A stretch of DNA of 64,000 nucleotides, from the NCBI GenBank assembly GCA_013398175.1, contig VZRZ01004224.1, forward strand, positions 263,458 through 327,457, in the 5' to 3' direction. Below the pieces are notes generated by a model, which searched no databases, was not told the origin of the DNA, and saw only the letters and a program-made list of their open reading frames with translations. Source of the DNA: Climacteris rufus. Its lineage: Eukaryota > Chordata > Aves > Passeriformes > Climacteridae. How positions within the stretch are numbered: position 1 is the stretch's first letter; each line of letters opens with the position of its first letter. The position numbers were made by a program, and so were the translations under genes. Positions 1-12,751 of the stretch are shown piece after piece.

Positions 1-3000
1 CTGTGTCTTACTAGCACTTTAAATTCTTGAGGTAATGGCATGAATCTGGAGATAGACTTACCTGATCTTGACCTCTGATAAATATAAATTAACTGAGCCT
101 ATTTCTACAAGACTTGAATTGTCTTAATGGCAAAATCTTCGTTTAGTCTGATAGCACAAAACTGTCTCTTCCTTTCATGAAGCTCTCTCTGTGGTTAAAT
201 TTGTCTAAAAAGACTTGGTTTGGTCCTGCATAACAATGTTTCCATTCTTACAACAGTCCAGGAAACAAAGTTCATTGATTTAGTTAGAAAGACTCGTGGA
301 GTGATTTTTTAAGTTACTTTTTTTTTTTTTATTGCAGTCTGCAATAAAGGTTAGGTACATTTAGGGTAGGCAGAAGTTGAGGTGGAAGAAGTAAAAAAAA
401 GTATGCTTGTTTTTACATTATGGACTGTTCTCTTTTACGTGAGACAAACTCCCTGGCAAGCACTAGACTTTGCCGTCTAGGCTGGTTCCCTTTTTAGCAC
501 AAAAATTGCTCTAGGGGTTTGCAAGCATGGGGAAGTATTGATTGCTTCCTAGCATGCTGTTTGTATTACATATTTCAGTTAATAATTAGTAATGCTTTTA
601 GATTTGTTTCATTTCAAATACTAATCAATGGGCTTTATAGATCCTCCGCTTTATACATAAATACACCAATCACTGATGGAGCATAAGTGTTTTATTTTAT
701 CCCAGGTTGTTTATTCTATATAATTATTAGTCTGTAGTTTAATCTCCTTGTCCTCAAGCTTTTTGGCTTGATCCCGCTTGTTGCAGGTGATCTCAAATCT
801 AATTGAAGGGCATGGATTAAAGGCACTCAACACCTTCAAAAGCAAGTGCTGGAATGTGCCAGCTACATCCTGTTGCATGAAGACCTCCTGCTTCTCAGTC
901 TACATCTGCACCAGAAACAGGACTGACTGCCTTGTATTTTGTAATTTCCCTCTACGAAGCCTTATTTTGAACCACTGTGGGTTTTCCAGCCTTCAGGTGC
1001 ACAGGGTCACAGTTTTCTTGCAGTGATGGTCTCTTAGACTGTAGTTGGAAAACCACCACCAAAGTGTTTCAGTTGAGGGGGAAATAAAAACAAAATAAAG
1101 CTTGAAATTATGTGTTGATTTCCCAAGTGTTCAACACTTTTTTGAGCTCTTCTAAAGCTCTGGTGCCCTCATGCTGTGGAGAGGCATGAGATCTCAGCTG
1201 GAGAGTGGGTTTGGGGCCACGCTGCAGCCATTGCTGTTTCCCATGGAAATCCATCTGACCAGCCAAAAAGTTTGGGAAAGAAAGCCAAGGGCAGCTGGTG
1301 GCTTCTGCTTAATTCTTCCTCACAATTTGGGTTTCTGACCAAACAGGGGGACCTGCAGAGCTGTGCTCTGCTTGCTCCATCTATATTTGGTGAGGTGTGG
1401 CAGACTGCTTGGTTGGGATTTTGCAGACCAGTGATGGTCAGCCAGTTCTGTTTGGGAAGCAGGAATCTCCTGTCTCCTACCCTCATCCTCACCTGCGTGG
1501 GCTCAGGGGTCAGGTTACACAATGGCACCTTCAGTTTGTTTAAAGCAAGGAAATTATGCACAAAAGCTGTTAAAAGAATATAAGGTTGTCAAGTCAAGTG
1601 AGAAATGTTATAACATCGCCTGCTCAGCCTTCAATTGAATGTTGCGTGCATGCAAATTTGACAGTCTTTAATTGCATGTCTCCAAGATCTGTGGAGAATA
1701 TAGCTTCTCAATTCACATCAGAAAAATCATACAGACTTTTTTCTTCTCAGAAAAAAAGCATTATCTCTTAAAGATTGTCCAGATTGTAGGTATGGGCATA
1801 CATTTCATCAGCCAGGCATAGCTTCTGCAGGTCACAGCTGCCCAAAACACAGCCCTGAGCAAACCTGCCATGGTCCTGCAGGTAGTGTGGCCATGGTGAT
1901 AGCCACTGTGCAGACAAGGACCTCACTGATTTCTTTTGTGTTGTCCTCTGATGTGGTACAGTCAGGCATCCTGGGGTGTCTGTCCCTTTGTGAATGGAGA
2001 GGAAGGGGAGCAAGCAGCAGCAAGTGGCACTCATTGTGCTTCTGAGGATGGACAAGGCTTGGGATTTTGTGGGTCTCCAAGCTAAGTTCTGCAGAGACTG
2101 TGGGGAATGTCTGGTTTTGGTGGCCTCTTTCTCTACAAGCAGTACATTCCCCTTGAAGACAAATGAGCACACAGGGGCTGTAAATAACCATAGAAGGAGA
2201 GAGTGACTTCAGTGAATACCCAAATGCATAAATCAGCCTTATGCAAGTCTGGTGTAACTCTAAACCAGTATATGTAAGTCTGAACCATTAGGATTACACA
2301 AGAATCACATTGTTTGACATTTTATTAGCCAGGTTTTTAGCGTTATGGGAGAGGCATTGGAGACAGTGGTACATGAGCAAGAATCCAAAAGATTTTCAGT
2401 TGGAGTGGTTCTCTTAAAAACCGACTGGAAAATACAAGTTTGCGACTTGTTGCATGAGAAAATGAAGTAAGAAGGGAAGCAATTTGTCAAAAAGTTTTAT
2501 TTGTGGACAGTCTTAAATAATGTGAATCACGGGGTCTCAAATCCTGTACAGTGACCTTGTGCAATGAGAGTACATCATCTACTAGGAGATTATGAATTTA
2601 TGCATGCACTGTACTCAGAATTGGAAAAGATGTTTTCCAAAGTTAGAATCTGTTGTGTTGGCATAACATTGCATTTAAAGTAAAAAGCGTTGAACGCATT
2701 GGGAATTGTTGAAGAATATTCTGCCAGCTCTCAAAATTATGATTTTACACTGCCATCAATAACAAAAAAGTTACTCTAATGAGAAACCATTCTGGTTAAA
2801 TGAAGAAATACAAGTCATGATAAAACATTTATTAATTTAATATCAAAAAAGGAAAAACAGAAAAGGCAGAAGTGTTCCCCAGGTGTTTTTTGTATTTGAA
2901 GCTGTGGAAGACAACATGTCCATCCTGTGCAGTAATATGGAAAGAAGAGAAAGTTTGCTGCTTATAGCAGAGGAGGATCTGAGAGGCAAGAGTTGTTGAA

Positions 3001-4434
3001 ATTAAGCATTCTCACATCCTACTAAGTTTTACATCCAGGAATTTTGAAAGAAGTAGCCAAAAAGCTCTGTTAAGTGGCTGGTAATTTATAATAAATCTTG
3101 GAAAATGGGAAATTCCAGAACATTGGAGGGCTGCCAACTGTATTTCCAGTATTTCAAAAAGATAAAAGGGATGTCCCGGGGAACTGATGGCTGGTTTAGC
3201 TTGACGTCAGTCCAGGACAAAACAGTGGAACAGCTATTTCAGAATCTGTCAAGAGAGAACTTGGAGGCTAGAGGTATAGATAATTCTGGTAACAGTTGAA
3301 GAAAGAGCCTGTAAAAAAAAAAAACCCCACTGGTTTTCTTTGCTCGGTCAGGTTTGCAAGTCTGCGTGATAAAGGCAGCTGTTGATTTGCCTTAAGGAGG
3401 CCAGAGTAGGTGGTCCTTTCTGCCTTTCAGGTTTGTGAACCATATAAGGAGTGCCCTGAGATTAAAACTCCCATGACAGAGTTTCAAACAGAAATAATCA
3501 AGCCACTCTTTCCCTGGGATAAAGTGTGGCTTAGTTTTGGGTTTGGGGTGTTAATCTCCTATTTGATTTGACTTGATGGCTTTTGCAGCTTTAAGTGTGT
3601 TGAGTACATTGTAGTTCTATGAGGGTAAAGAAACAAAACAAACTTCATAAAGCTTCCTGAAATCTCAACAAATAATACAAGTATTCTCAAACAAAGATAA
3701 AATCCAAGTTCTTCTTCTAGCAGTCTTTGTAGCTTTAATCCCTTGTTCTTTGCCATGGCAAAGACTTCATAAGCTCCTCTGGATCTTATAGGAGAATGAA
3801 AGCTTGTGTTTGCCTTGTGCTGTCTTTGCAGTACTGTAAGAAACTACAGATGCAAATGCTACGTTGGCTGTACTTACTACCCTCAGAACCAGGACCCAAA
3901 TACATAAAATCTTTTCTTTCTCTCTGAGCTCCCTCAGGCTGCAGTTGCACTTAGTCCAAGTGCCCATTTCTGTCTCACATCCTCTCCTTACCTCGGCTGG
4001 AGCCTGGTAGGTGCTGGCAGCAGAATTGATTGCTTTCCGTGCACCTTTCTCTCTGGGATGATTCATTGTCTACAACAGGAAAGGCAGTCAAGTTCCAGAA
4101 TAAGGGCCAGTCCATGGATAAAGGGACTTTAAATAGTCATTTAGGTGTGTGTCAGACTCTGAGAAAGTGGGAAGGCTTGCAGCTCCTGCTTAAACTTTCT
4201 GATAACAAATTGGCAACTCTTAGATCTTTGCAGGATCAAAACTACAGTCAGAATCCCTTGGTGTAATCCAGGTATCCCCTTGGCACTTGCTCTGAGTTTC
4301 TAAATAGTCATTTCAGTGACTTTCATTTGATTGTTAGAAAAATATGTGCAAATTGGTCTTTTGCATGTGTTGATAGGCATTCCAAGATTCAAATGTGTAA
4401 ATCTGTGGGTCCTAATGCAGTAGTCACTAGAATC

Positions 4435-4456
4435 TATTTATTTATTTATTTATTTA
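4435..4456. repeat. (TATT)n microsatellite
   Basis: About five and a half TATT units form a short simple repeat in intron. Confidence 0.95.
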
Positions 4457-6169
4457 GGTACTTAGATATAGATTAGTCAAAATCCATTATTTAGCCATAA
4501 AAAAATATTTTTCCTTCAGTTTTTGAAGGAGAACATTATTGTTGGCTTCCCTTTGGTTGTGGAAAACACTGCAGAGACAGACAGTGGCCTGCTCTCCAAG
4601 GAGAAGGGAACACCTATATTCTTTCCCGAGAGCAGAAGGTGCAAAGTTATACCCTGCAAAAGTCTGTCCCAAATTTAACCCAGTGACCTACTGCATGCAT
4701 CCCTGCTCTTCACACATTAATCCCAACAGACACGTTCCAAAGGACATGCCAGTTTCTGTCCCAAGGAAAGATGAAGGATGTTTTTGACCACCTGCTAACT
4801 TGCAGCAAAGATGAAAAGCTTGCATTTTAGGGGGGAAAACAAAGAGAGCAGATTTTTCCCATGACAACTATGTAGTATGACAGGAGAAAATGGGATTTGG
4901 TTGCCTTCACAACATCTGCAATTTATATAATTGGAAGATGTTCACAGTGGTTTTGGTCGTAGCCTCTCAAGTAGATAGAACTGCTTCCACCAGCTCTGCA
5001 AGTAGGCTGGAAAAGCAGTAATTAATACAGCTTAGTAAAAAAAATTATATACAATTTTGAGAGAGAACTTTTAAGTTTGGTTTGGGGTTTTTTTGGGGGG
5101 GAGGTTTGTGGGTTTTTTCCCTTTTTTTAAGTGAAAACAATGCTTGTTTGGTAGCAACCAAAATTTCACGTACAAAGCTTCAGCACTGAATTCCACTGGA
5201 ACTTTAAAGTTGAGAATAGAACATAAGGGAAATTAATAACTTTTATTCAGATAACTTATTAGCATAATCTTTGACATTCAAAGGCTGCTCAAATAAACTT
5301 CACGGTGCTGTTGTTCATAGCTTCCAAACATTGGTGGCATTAGGTCAATATCAGCCTCGCTTTTGTTCTCACAGCTGTATTAACAAAAGAGATTTCAAAT
5401 ACAAAGGTACCTTCTTTACTATCCCAAGGTATTGTCATACTGGCAAGTGACCTGGTTATTTGACATACCATTTGTACTTCAGCAATTCTGTCATTTCGGA
5501 CAATTTTGCTGCAGTGCAAGTTATGCAGGTATGCATGCATGTACACATATGCCCACAGAGGTACACATACATTATTTAAAGGTTTAGGAAAAAAGGGGAA
5601 GCCACAACACTGCATCACTCCTCAAGCAAAGCCCCCAAATACTCATTTAAAGCAAGGAAAGTGGTGGGCCTTTGCCAGAATTTCCAGCCTCCATTTGTGT
5701 GGAGACCTTCAACTTTTTCAGAGAGCTTACCAAGCTGGAAGGCAAAATAAAAACAAATCAATACTTCATTTTTCCCTCTCAGATTCCTTGATCTGGCAAT
5801 GCAGCTCACCTAAGAATAATCCTAATGGTTGTGTCTTTTCCCCAATGTCCTGAAGCCATTGACTGCTTCAGAAAAACATAATGTGGTGTTTGTTGTGCTT
5901 GGTGGTTTCCTGGCAGTGTTTCAGTGTTGGGCATTCCCCATTCTGCTTTGAATACTCTATTTTGAGTAGCAGACTTGGTTCCGCTCCCCTTCACCATAGC
6001 CAACTACTGTAAAGAGCAGTGTGAAAGCCATGACAGGAGATTTTTATCAGGAAAGAGTTCTGTGTTTCTTACTTTCTGTGTTCATATATGCCAGTTGAGC
6101 AGCTTCTGAGAAATAAGGATAGAGGACAGTTTTTCTGGTGTTCCGTCTGTTTTCCTACCTGGTCTATGT

Positions 6170-6254
6170 GGAAGGTGTCCTTGCCCATGGCAGGGAGGTT
6201 GGAACTAGATGATTTTTAAGATCCTTTCCAATGCAAACCGTTCTGTGATTCTGT
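6170..6254 (+). mobile_element. CR1 LINE, truncated 3' end
   Basis: The segment shows the hallmark CR1 3' end in order: a GGTGTCC-like stretch, TTGCCCATGGCAGGG, TTGGAACTAGATGAT, a TTAAGATCC TTTCCAA run, then the terminal TTCTGTGATTCTG 8-mer-type repeat. CR1 elements are usually 5'-truncated to a few hundred bases or less, as here. The copy is moderately diverged. Confidence 0.9.
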
Positions 6255-9200
6255 CTTCCCCCACCCATTTACCATGCCTCTCTCCTGAGGGCATCATCAG
6301 TTTATTTACAGAATGGTGAAAACGAATGTTAAACTAAGCCTGACTCACTGAGTGTAGGAAAATTAGTAGTATAATTATATAATTTTTACTGAGTCATAAA
6401 AAGATGCATGTGTATACTTTGCCTAGTAGGCCTGTATAGAATGTATATGTCAATGTATGTACTGTGTGTAAACATTATTTGCATGTTAACTAAAGTCCCT
6501 AAAGAATGTGAGCTCCCATTACCTTGTTCATCTGGGTTACTCTCTCAAGAAACAATAACAACACAACCCTGTGAAGTCAAGAAATAGGTTTTATGTGTAT
6601 GTGGAACATAAATTTGTTTGGACTCTTCAAAGCAACCTCCACTGGGAATCCCTGCCTCCTTATGGTACCAATCTCTGAACAACCCGAAGCACAATTTCTT
6701 TAGAGTAGACACCTGGGGTTTAAATAAACATTCATCACAGAGACTATGGGCGTCCTGACAATACTTTAAAAAAAAAAAGATTCATTGTAGAGATTAAGCT
6801 GTCGTACATTTCTGCTCGTGTGTGCATTCTGCCAATAGCAAAATCATTGTAAGTAACCAAAATGCTGCAGATGGAAGTTATATTCAGCAGTTCTGTTTAA
6901 AGTTCTGCAAGATCACTGTACCTCTTTTTTTTTTTCTTTTTGCCTAGTATCTGGTTGTGCTGTAGGGTCTAGGTCCGGTATAACAAAACCAGTGAGTGAC
7001 TTTGCAGGGAGAGTTACTTCCTACATCAAAGCCTCTGTGCTGTGATGGCATATGAGCTGTTCAAAAACAGCCATTCCAGAGTCTGCAGGACACATCCCTG
7101 TTCCTGTCAGTTTGGCTAAGGAAGGAATTTCCAGTATTCTCATCTCCGTTTGGAAAGCACATGAAGCTTACCAGAAGGAGATGGGGCTCATGGCCCAGCC
7201 CTGCAGCCAGCCCAGGCACTGATAATTCTGCTCACTGCCGATGGTGTAGCTCATGGGGAACCACTTTGTGGCCCTTGAACCACGTGCAGCTGTTCAGCAA
7301 TTCCAAGGGTTCTCCCTGGGCAGTGGACGCTCGATGTGTTGGAGCCATGTGGCCTCCTCAGTAATGGGTTTTCTTGCCTTTAGGAGATGTTAGCAAATGT
7401 CTGCAGGGCCCTGCTGTGTGCCAACCAGACCTGCCTCTCTAGAAGGCTCATGGTTAAACTCTCTCTTAGCTGTCCCCCTTCCCACTCACAGTCCAGTGAA
7501 GGTCATGCTTCGAGGCAGTGGTGTCAGGAACACCAGCCATTGCTATCGGCAGCAACGCGTCTGCAGCTGCTGGCCAGGAATGCTGTACCGTGTCTTTTCC
7601 ACTTGTCCATGTACCTTCTGCTTTACAGCAGAAGCTACTTGATCAATGTGAAAAGCTCATTTCTTAAGACAATCTTGCTAATGGCCCTGGCACCACAGTA
7701 TGTTTGTCAGGAGGCAAGTCCGTGTAGCCTGGCGGCCTGTGAGTCTATTTCCAATTATCCGGGGTGCTCAGAGAAGAAGACATTAATATTGCTGAGGATG
7801 ACATAGCAAATTACTACTGCTCCCTAACCTTTTTAAATTGCTAACACTGTTGTAATCTGTAATTACAGAAATCAGTGTGAGAATTGTGGCATGGTATAAT
7901 TATCTTTCCTGATACTTTATTGCTGTATGAATTATTAATCAAAATCAGTCTTGTATAGTATTTGCGGCAACTAAGAAGAATAATCTATAATTAAATTTCG
8001 TTGTTTCTATTTTTGTGCTGGTGTTTTATGATGTTGTAATTGATAATTAATTGGTTAAAAATTCACACAATTCTTGGGAGTTTCATATGACTATGACTGC
8101 TCAGTATTCAGCATTTATTAATTGAATAATGGGCTCACTGAAGAGACCTTTGTATATAGTCTGCTGTCATTACAATGAGCTCTCAAAAATGGTGAATTAA
8201 TCATTAGGCCTTTCAATAGTTTCTTTTTAAAGGAAAGCAGTGACAATATAATCATATCCTTTGTTGTTATAGCTATAATTGAGAGATCGTAATAACCAAT
8301 TATAAGGATGGTCATTTTAGGAGCTCTGAAGTGTCAGTTATTGATAACTTTCTTTAAAAACAAAGTGTTGATTACACAAAATGAGTCTTTTTGTAGAAAA
8401 AATATTAGGAGATAGGGAAGGAAGCCTGGAAAATTATTTTCCTCCCACTTGCCACTTAAAAACAGTGCATGTTTATTCCTAAAAACTGTCAAGTCTGATG
8501 TGATTCTGCTGCCATTTGTCAGAAGTACAAGTTGCTCTTGACTTTTTTCATTATTTTACCATCATTCTCCCCATTTTTTTTCTGAGTACCTTTTGCTAAA
8601 TTGTTAGGAGGAAAAAATAATAGAAAACATCAGAACAAAAGAGCCTTTTTTCACATTCTCTGCCTGCATCCTGTTGAACAGAAATGCTGTGAGACGTTTA
8701 TGTGCAAGTCTGTGATGCAGACTCCACCTACTGCTGACCAAAGAGCCCTAGATCCATTCAAGCTGGCCGCTTCAGACTATTCCTAAGATTCTTTCTTTTA
8801 GTGTTAGTGGAGCTGATTGAGAGAATGTGATCTGGAACTAAAAATACTCCCAGTTCAGTATTGATCCTCTCTTAACACAATCAGGAGAAAGTTGTGAGTC
8901 ACCTTGCATAGCAGGATATAAAATCTCCAGGTGATTTCCAGCTTATGTTTCCAAGCAAAACCTGTGGTTCATTTTACACCAGGTCAGGTACTGCAATTCC
9001 TAAATGAGCAATCACAGAGTTGTCTGTTGGCTTCTGTATTAAAATGTAGCATTACAGGCATAATGAGAAGATACTGATAAACCTTTCTCGGCATTTGCAG
9101 TGAAATTGTTGCAAGTCCTCTGTGCACTGTTGTAGATCTGATGTCCTGTTTGCACCTCCTACAGTACAAGTGAGTGTTTGTTTCATGGGATGAGATGATG

Positions 9201-9889
9201 CCTTTAGGTCCCTCTTTTCCCCCATCCTCACTGGTGTTTTGCCATGGACAGACTACAAAGTTGCTTCTGCTGCAGTTTATGCAGCTTTTATGAGCTGAAT
9301 TTAACATTGGATGGCTTCGCATGTCCTAAACCAGCTGCTCTGCTGAAGCCAGTGGGAGTGGGAGTCCTGGTGTCAGTGACACCCACCACATGTCGTCTTT
9401 GGATGGATATTTTCTACTGCTTGCCTTCAATAACTTGGTCCCACACAGCTTATGTTCCTGTTTGAGAGAGGGGAGCAGTGGGCAGCATGTCCATCACTGC
9501 CTCCAGCGGTTGGGGACACAGTGGGCAAGGAGATCTAGGAAACAATGGATCTGGGTTTTCATCTGTGTTGACATCCATTGAATAATTTGTTTCTGAGGCA
9601 GTGTTTAGTAGGTCGGGAAAGACGGATAATACACATTTGTTGTTGTACAGTATGCTGAAGCTTGTAAATATTCATCCCATGTAAATTTGTACTCTCAGTA
9701 ATGTGGCCCTGAATATTTTTATTAGGAGTAACTAATCCTTTTACATACGCGGTGAGTTCTTTGCCCAGTAACATACAGCAGCGGACATGGTTTATATATG
9801 GTTTGTTGCAGTGACTGTGAACTCTCACAAGGTAAACAAAACAAGCCTCTTGCTGTGAGGACAGGGTACAATTTCAATTAGTTTCAGTG

Positions 9890-10860
9890 GTCAGGAATTA
9901 CAGTCTCTCCAGGCAACCTGTTTGTCAATTTTTCCTTATGTCCAGTCTAAACCTCTGTTGTTTCAAATTGTTCCCAGTGTCTGGCTCAAAGTTCTCAATG
10001 ACCTGGCAGGAGGAATGGCAGGCTGCTCTGAGGACTCTGTGCATACATTCAGGCAGTCTTCCATCCAAGAACTAAGTGTGCCCAATCTTGCTGTAGCTCC
10101 AGAGATCAGAGGAGCTCTGGCATTTTGCACGGCATGACCAGAGGCAGATGAAAGCCAGTTCCTGGAGAAATTTCACTGCTAACCTGCTAAAAATTGCCCC
10201 TGTTGGGGCAATTCCTCCTCTGTTGAATACAGTTTATTCTAAGTGATTTCCAGTCTGATGCAACTTCTCACCTTATGACAACTGAGTTTCTCTAACAGCC
10301 ATTTCTAAAGGTTTTGTCAAAGGATTTCTGAAAGTCAACACTAATTACATGTACCACTGTTCCTCACAGCTAATTTGACACACTTCAGGAATTTTAATAG
10401 AGCCCATCAGAGACATGACTTCCCCTCGCAGAAGCCATGCTGCTTTGTCACGATGATAATTTGCCTGGTTAAGTGCTCTGTAGCTCTGCCATGATAGAGA
10501 TTTACCTTTTCACATAATTAGCCCAGCTCTAGTGCAGGACTTTCTGGTCTGTCTTGATAAGATTTTCTCTCCCCTCATGTTTCACTTTAATAACAGACAC
10601 CACAGTGCCTGTGCTCCAGTCTTGTGAGGCAGGAGCTGGTTTTTTTGTGATAGGTAATGTATTTTTGGTAGCAGCTCAGTCAGTGTGCTTATGAGTTCCT
10701 GGAGAGTTTTGGATGAGTGCCAGCCAGTACAGACAATGTGCTGCAAACCAGAGTGATTTGGATGTTCCATGAGCAATATTTTTGGTCTCCTGAGGTTTTG
10801 TATACCTCCTTCTTGCTGCCCATGCAGAAGGGTTTGCTAGGATCTTCCACCCATCAGCGT
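9890..10860 (-). mobile_element. Old CR1/L3-type LINE remnant, antisense
   Basis: Read on the minus strand, pieces match CR1-family LINE sequence in the right order. The 9915-9985 part resembles the segment around 'AGGCAACCTGTT...TCTAAACCT' near the 3' end of antisense CR1. The 10300-10480 part resembles the reverse-transcriptase region ('TTGTCAAAGGATTTCTGAAAGTC' split over 10313-10338, then 'GCAGAAGCCATGCTG'). The region between is deleted or decayed, and there is no intact frame. It is much older than the CR1 copy near 55 kb. Boundaries are approximate. Confidence 0.65.
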
Positions 10861-12740
10861 GGAAGGAACGTGTAGGCAACCTTTCAGTTCACTTCACTGC
10901 AGTTGCTGGCCTTTACCAGCAACTTTTTTTGGCTAGGTTTCAGTGGTGCTTTCCTTGCTCACAATAGTTTGTGCCAGTTTCTGGAAACTTTTGTTTCATA
11001 GAGTCTTTTTCTGGCAGCATGGTGACCTATATGCAAACAAATGCACAGCATGTTCTTTTGAGCGGGAGAAAGGCTTGCTAAGACATTCTCTCTTTGGTTT
11101 GAAGAAATACCAAGTGTGTAGCAATGATTTCCATGAATAAGGTTCTGCAAACTCAGCATAATACTGAATTCAGCAAAAAATGATGCAGTTTGAATTAACA
11201 CTGTGTAAAAGGCTTGCAGCCCAGCTTGCCTCAGAGATAATACCAGATCCCTGGGTCTTTTTCTTCCTAGGAGAGGGGAAAAAAAGAGTTGAATTCTGTT
11301 CATTTTTGTGCTACTATATGCCGAAGTCCTACAGTGACCTTTTCTCTTTGCCCTCTTAACCCTTTCCCTGTGAAAATGAACAATATACTTCCCAGTGAAG
11401 GGTTTCACCATCTTGTGCCTTTCCTGCAGGATAAAGCCCTCTTGGAGAGGAAACACCTCATGTCTGGAGGTCATTTGGTCGATGGCAGATCGTGGAAAAG
11501 GAAAGACAGTAAATCACTTGTGTTGAAACATTAGAAGCTGATAAATAGGTGGTCCTGAGCTGTAGCCCGGCCCCGGTTTCCCTGTGCGCAATGCGGGGCT
11601 CGGGGTGCTTCCTAGAGCGGCCAGGGACACGGTCAGGGGGAAGTCTGTGGAAGGCTGAGATTGCAGCTGCCGGCCAGGGCATCCACATGGATTCTCAGCT
11701 GCTGTGGGAAGGAGAACAGCATGGATCACCTTCAGGAAGCCCCTGGAGTGACTACAGTAGCCTTGGGAAAGTTCAATGATAGAAGCAGTTGGGTGGAGAT
11801 CCTTTCTGGGAGTGCAGCTAGGGATTCGCTGGAGCCGATGGTGCAGTTTGCAGCCCCAGCACCTCAGGACTGCATCAATCAGGTTTCCTAGCAGAGACGG
11901 CAGACTTGCTCACTTGTGGGGAATGCTCAGACTTGTGGGGAAATACACGATGGTATTTTCAGCACTTCACGGGGCATGCAGCAAATTTTTCTAAAAAATA
12001 CACTTGATGAGAGCCGTAGTTAAAAAGTGGGAAATTACTAATTAGTAACCAAGTAGTTCAGGGTTTGATTCACACAAATTGCACTATTACTGTAAGAGAG
12101 GATTGCAAGTTCAGGCTAACTGGTGTTTGGTGGGTTTTTTCTAAAGCACTGAAAATATAATTGATGTTTTGTTCATTATCTGCCACGTTTCAGGTTTCTT
12201 GTCCTTTTTTTGGTCATCTGAGATATTACAGGCATAAGACATGCCTGGAAAATAAAGGGGAAAAAAGCTTACTGCTTCCCCCTTTGCATTGTGATTTGCA
12301 ACTCTCAGGTTTTCCCACTAGATTGTTCTTGTAAACTCTTTCATTTCATAGCACGCAAGAGTGACCACTTAGAACATCATTATAGCGCTATGGTTAGCAT
12401 CAGAGTTTAGTTATACAGAAAGCTGTGAGTGAGATGAGATGAGCTAAGTGTCATTTTCTCTTTTACCTTACTGGAGTGCTAATAACATGATTGCTGCCAA
12501 TTCTTCTCATTAGTCTCAATTTATAAGGAGAAAAAAAGTATTTTTTTCTAGTTAAGAAATCCAACTGCTATAACCCAACCCTTGAAGTGTCTCCCTCTCC
12601 TGCCTGTAGGCAGATCCATTAGCAGCTATGTATCTTCTCTCTAGATGTGAAGTTGTTGAAGGGCTAATAAGCTGTGTTGGTTGGTTGTGGTTTTTTTTCT
12701 GTTCATGTAAGCATTTCAGCTGAGTACTCAAAAGTGTAGC

Positions 12741-12751
12741 ATGAGTCAGCA
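12741..12751 (-). promoter_or_regulatory. Candidate ARE/T-MARE half-type site
   Basis: Read on the minus strand this is TGCTGACTCAT, a complete MAF half-site plus AP-1 core. It lies about 1.9 kb before the start-codon exon. Confidence 0.45.

Noticed and set aside
4435..4456. Short regular repeats considered as a CRISPR-like array
   Set aside because: Simple tandem microsatellite with no spacers, in an animal genome.
8098..8113. TGCTCAGTATTCAGCA as a MARE
   Set aside because: The central bases and spacing do not match the AP-1 or CRE-type MARE core.
10959..11474. 171-codon open frame on the minus strand in the upstream intron
   Set aside because: No recognisable domain, mixed low-quality composition, no splice or promoter context; length is within chance for 64 kb.
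785..12200. Several pyrimidine-AG|GT points (about 785, 3430, 12193) as recursive splice sites
   Set aside because: The following bases do not match a good donor (GTAAG), so nothing beyond chance is supported.
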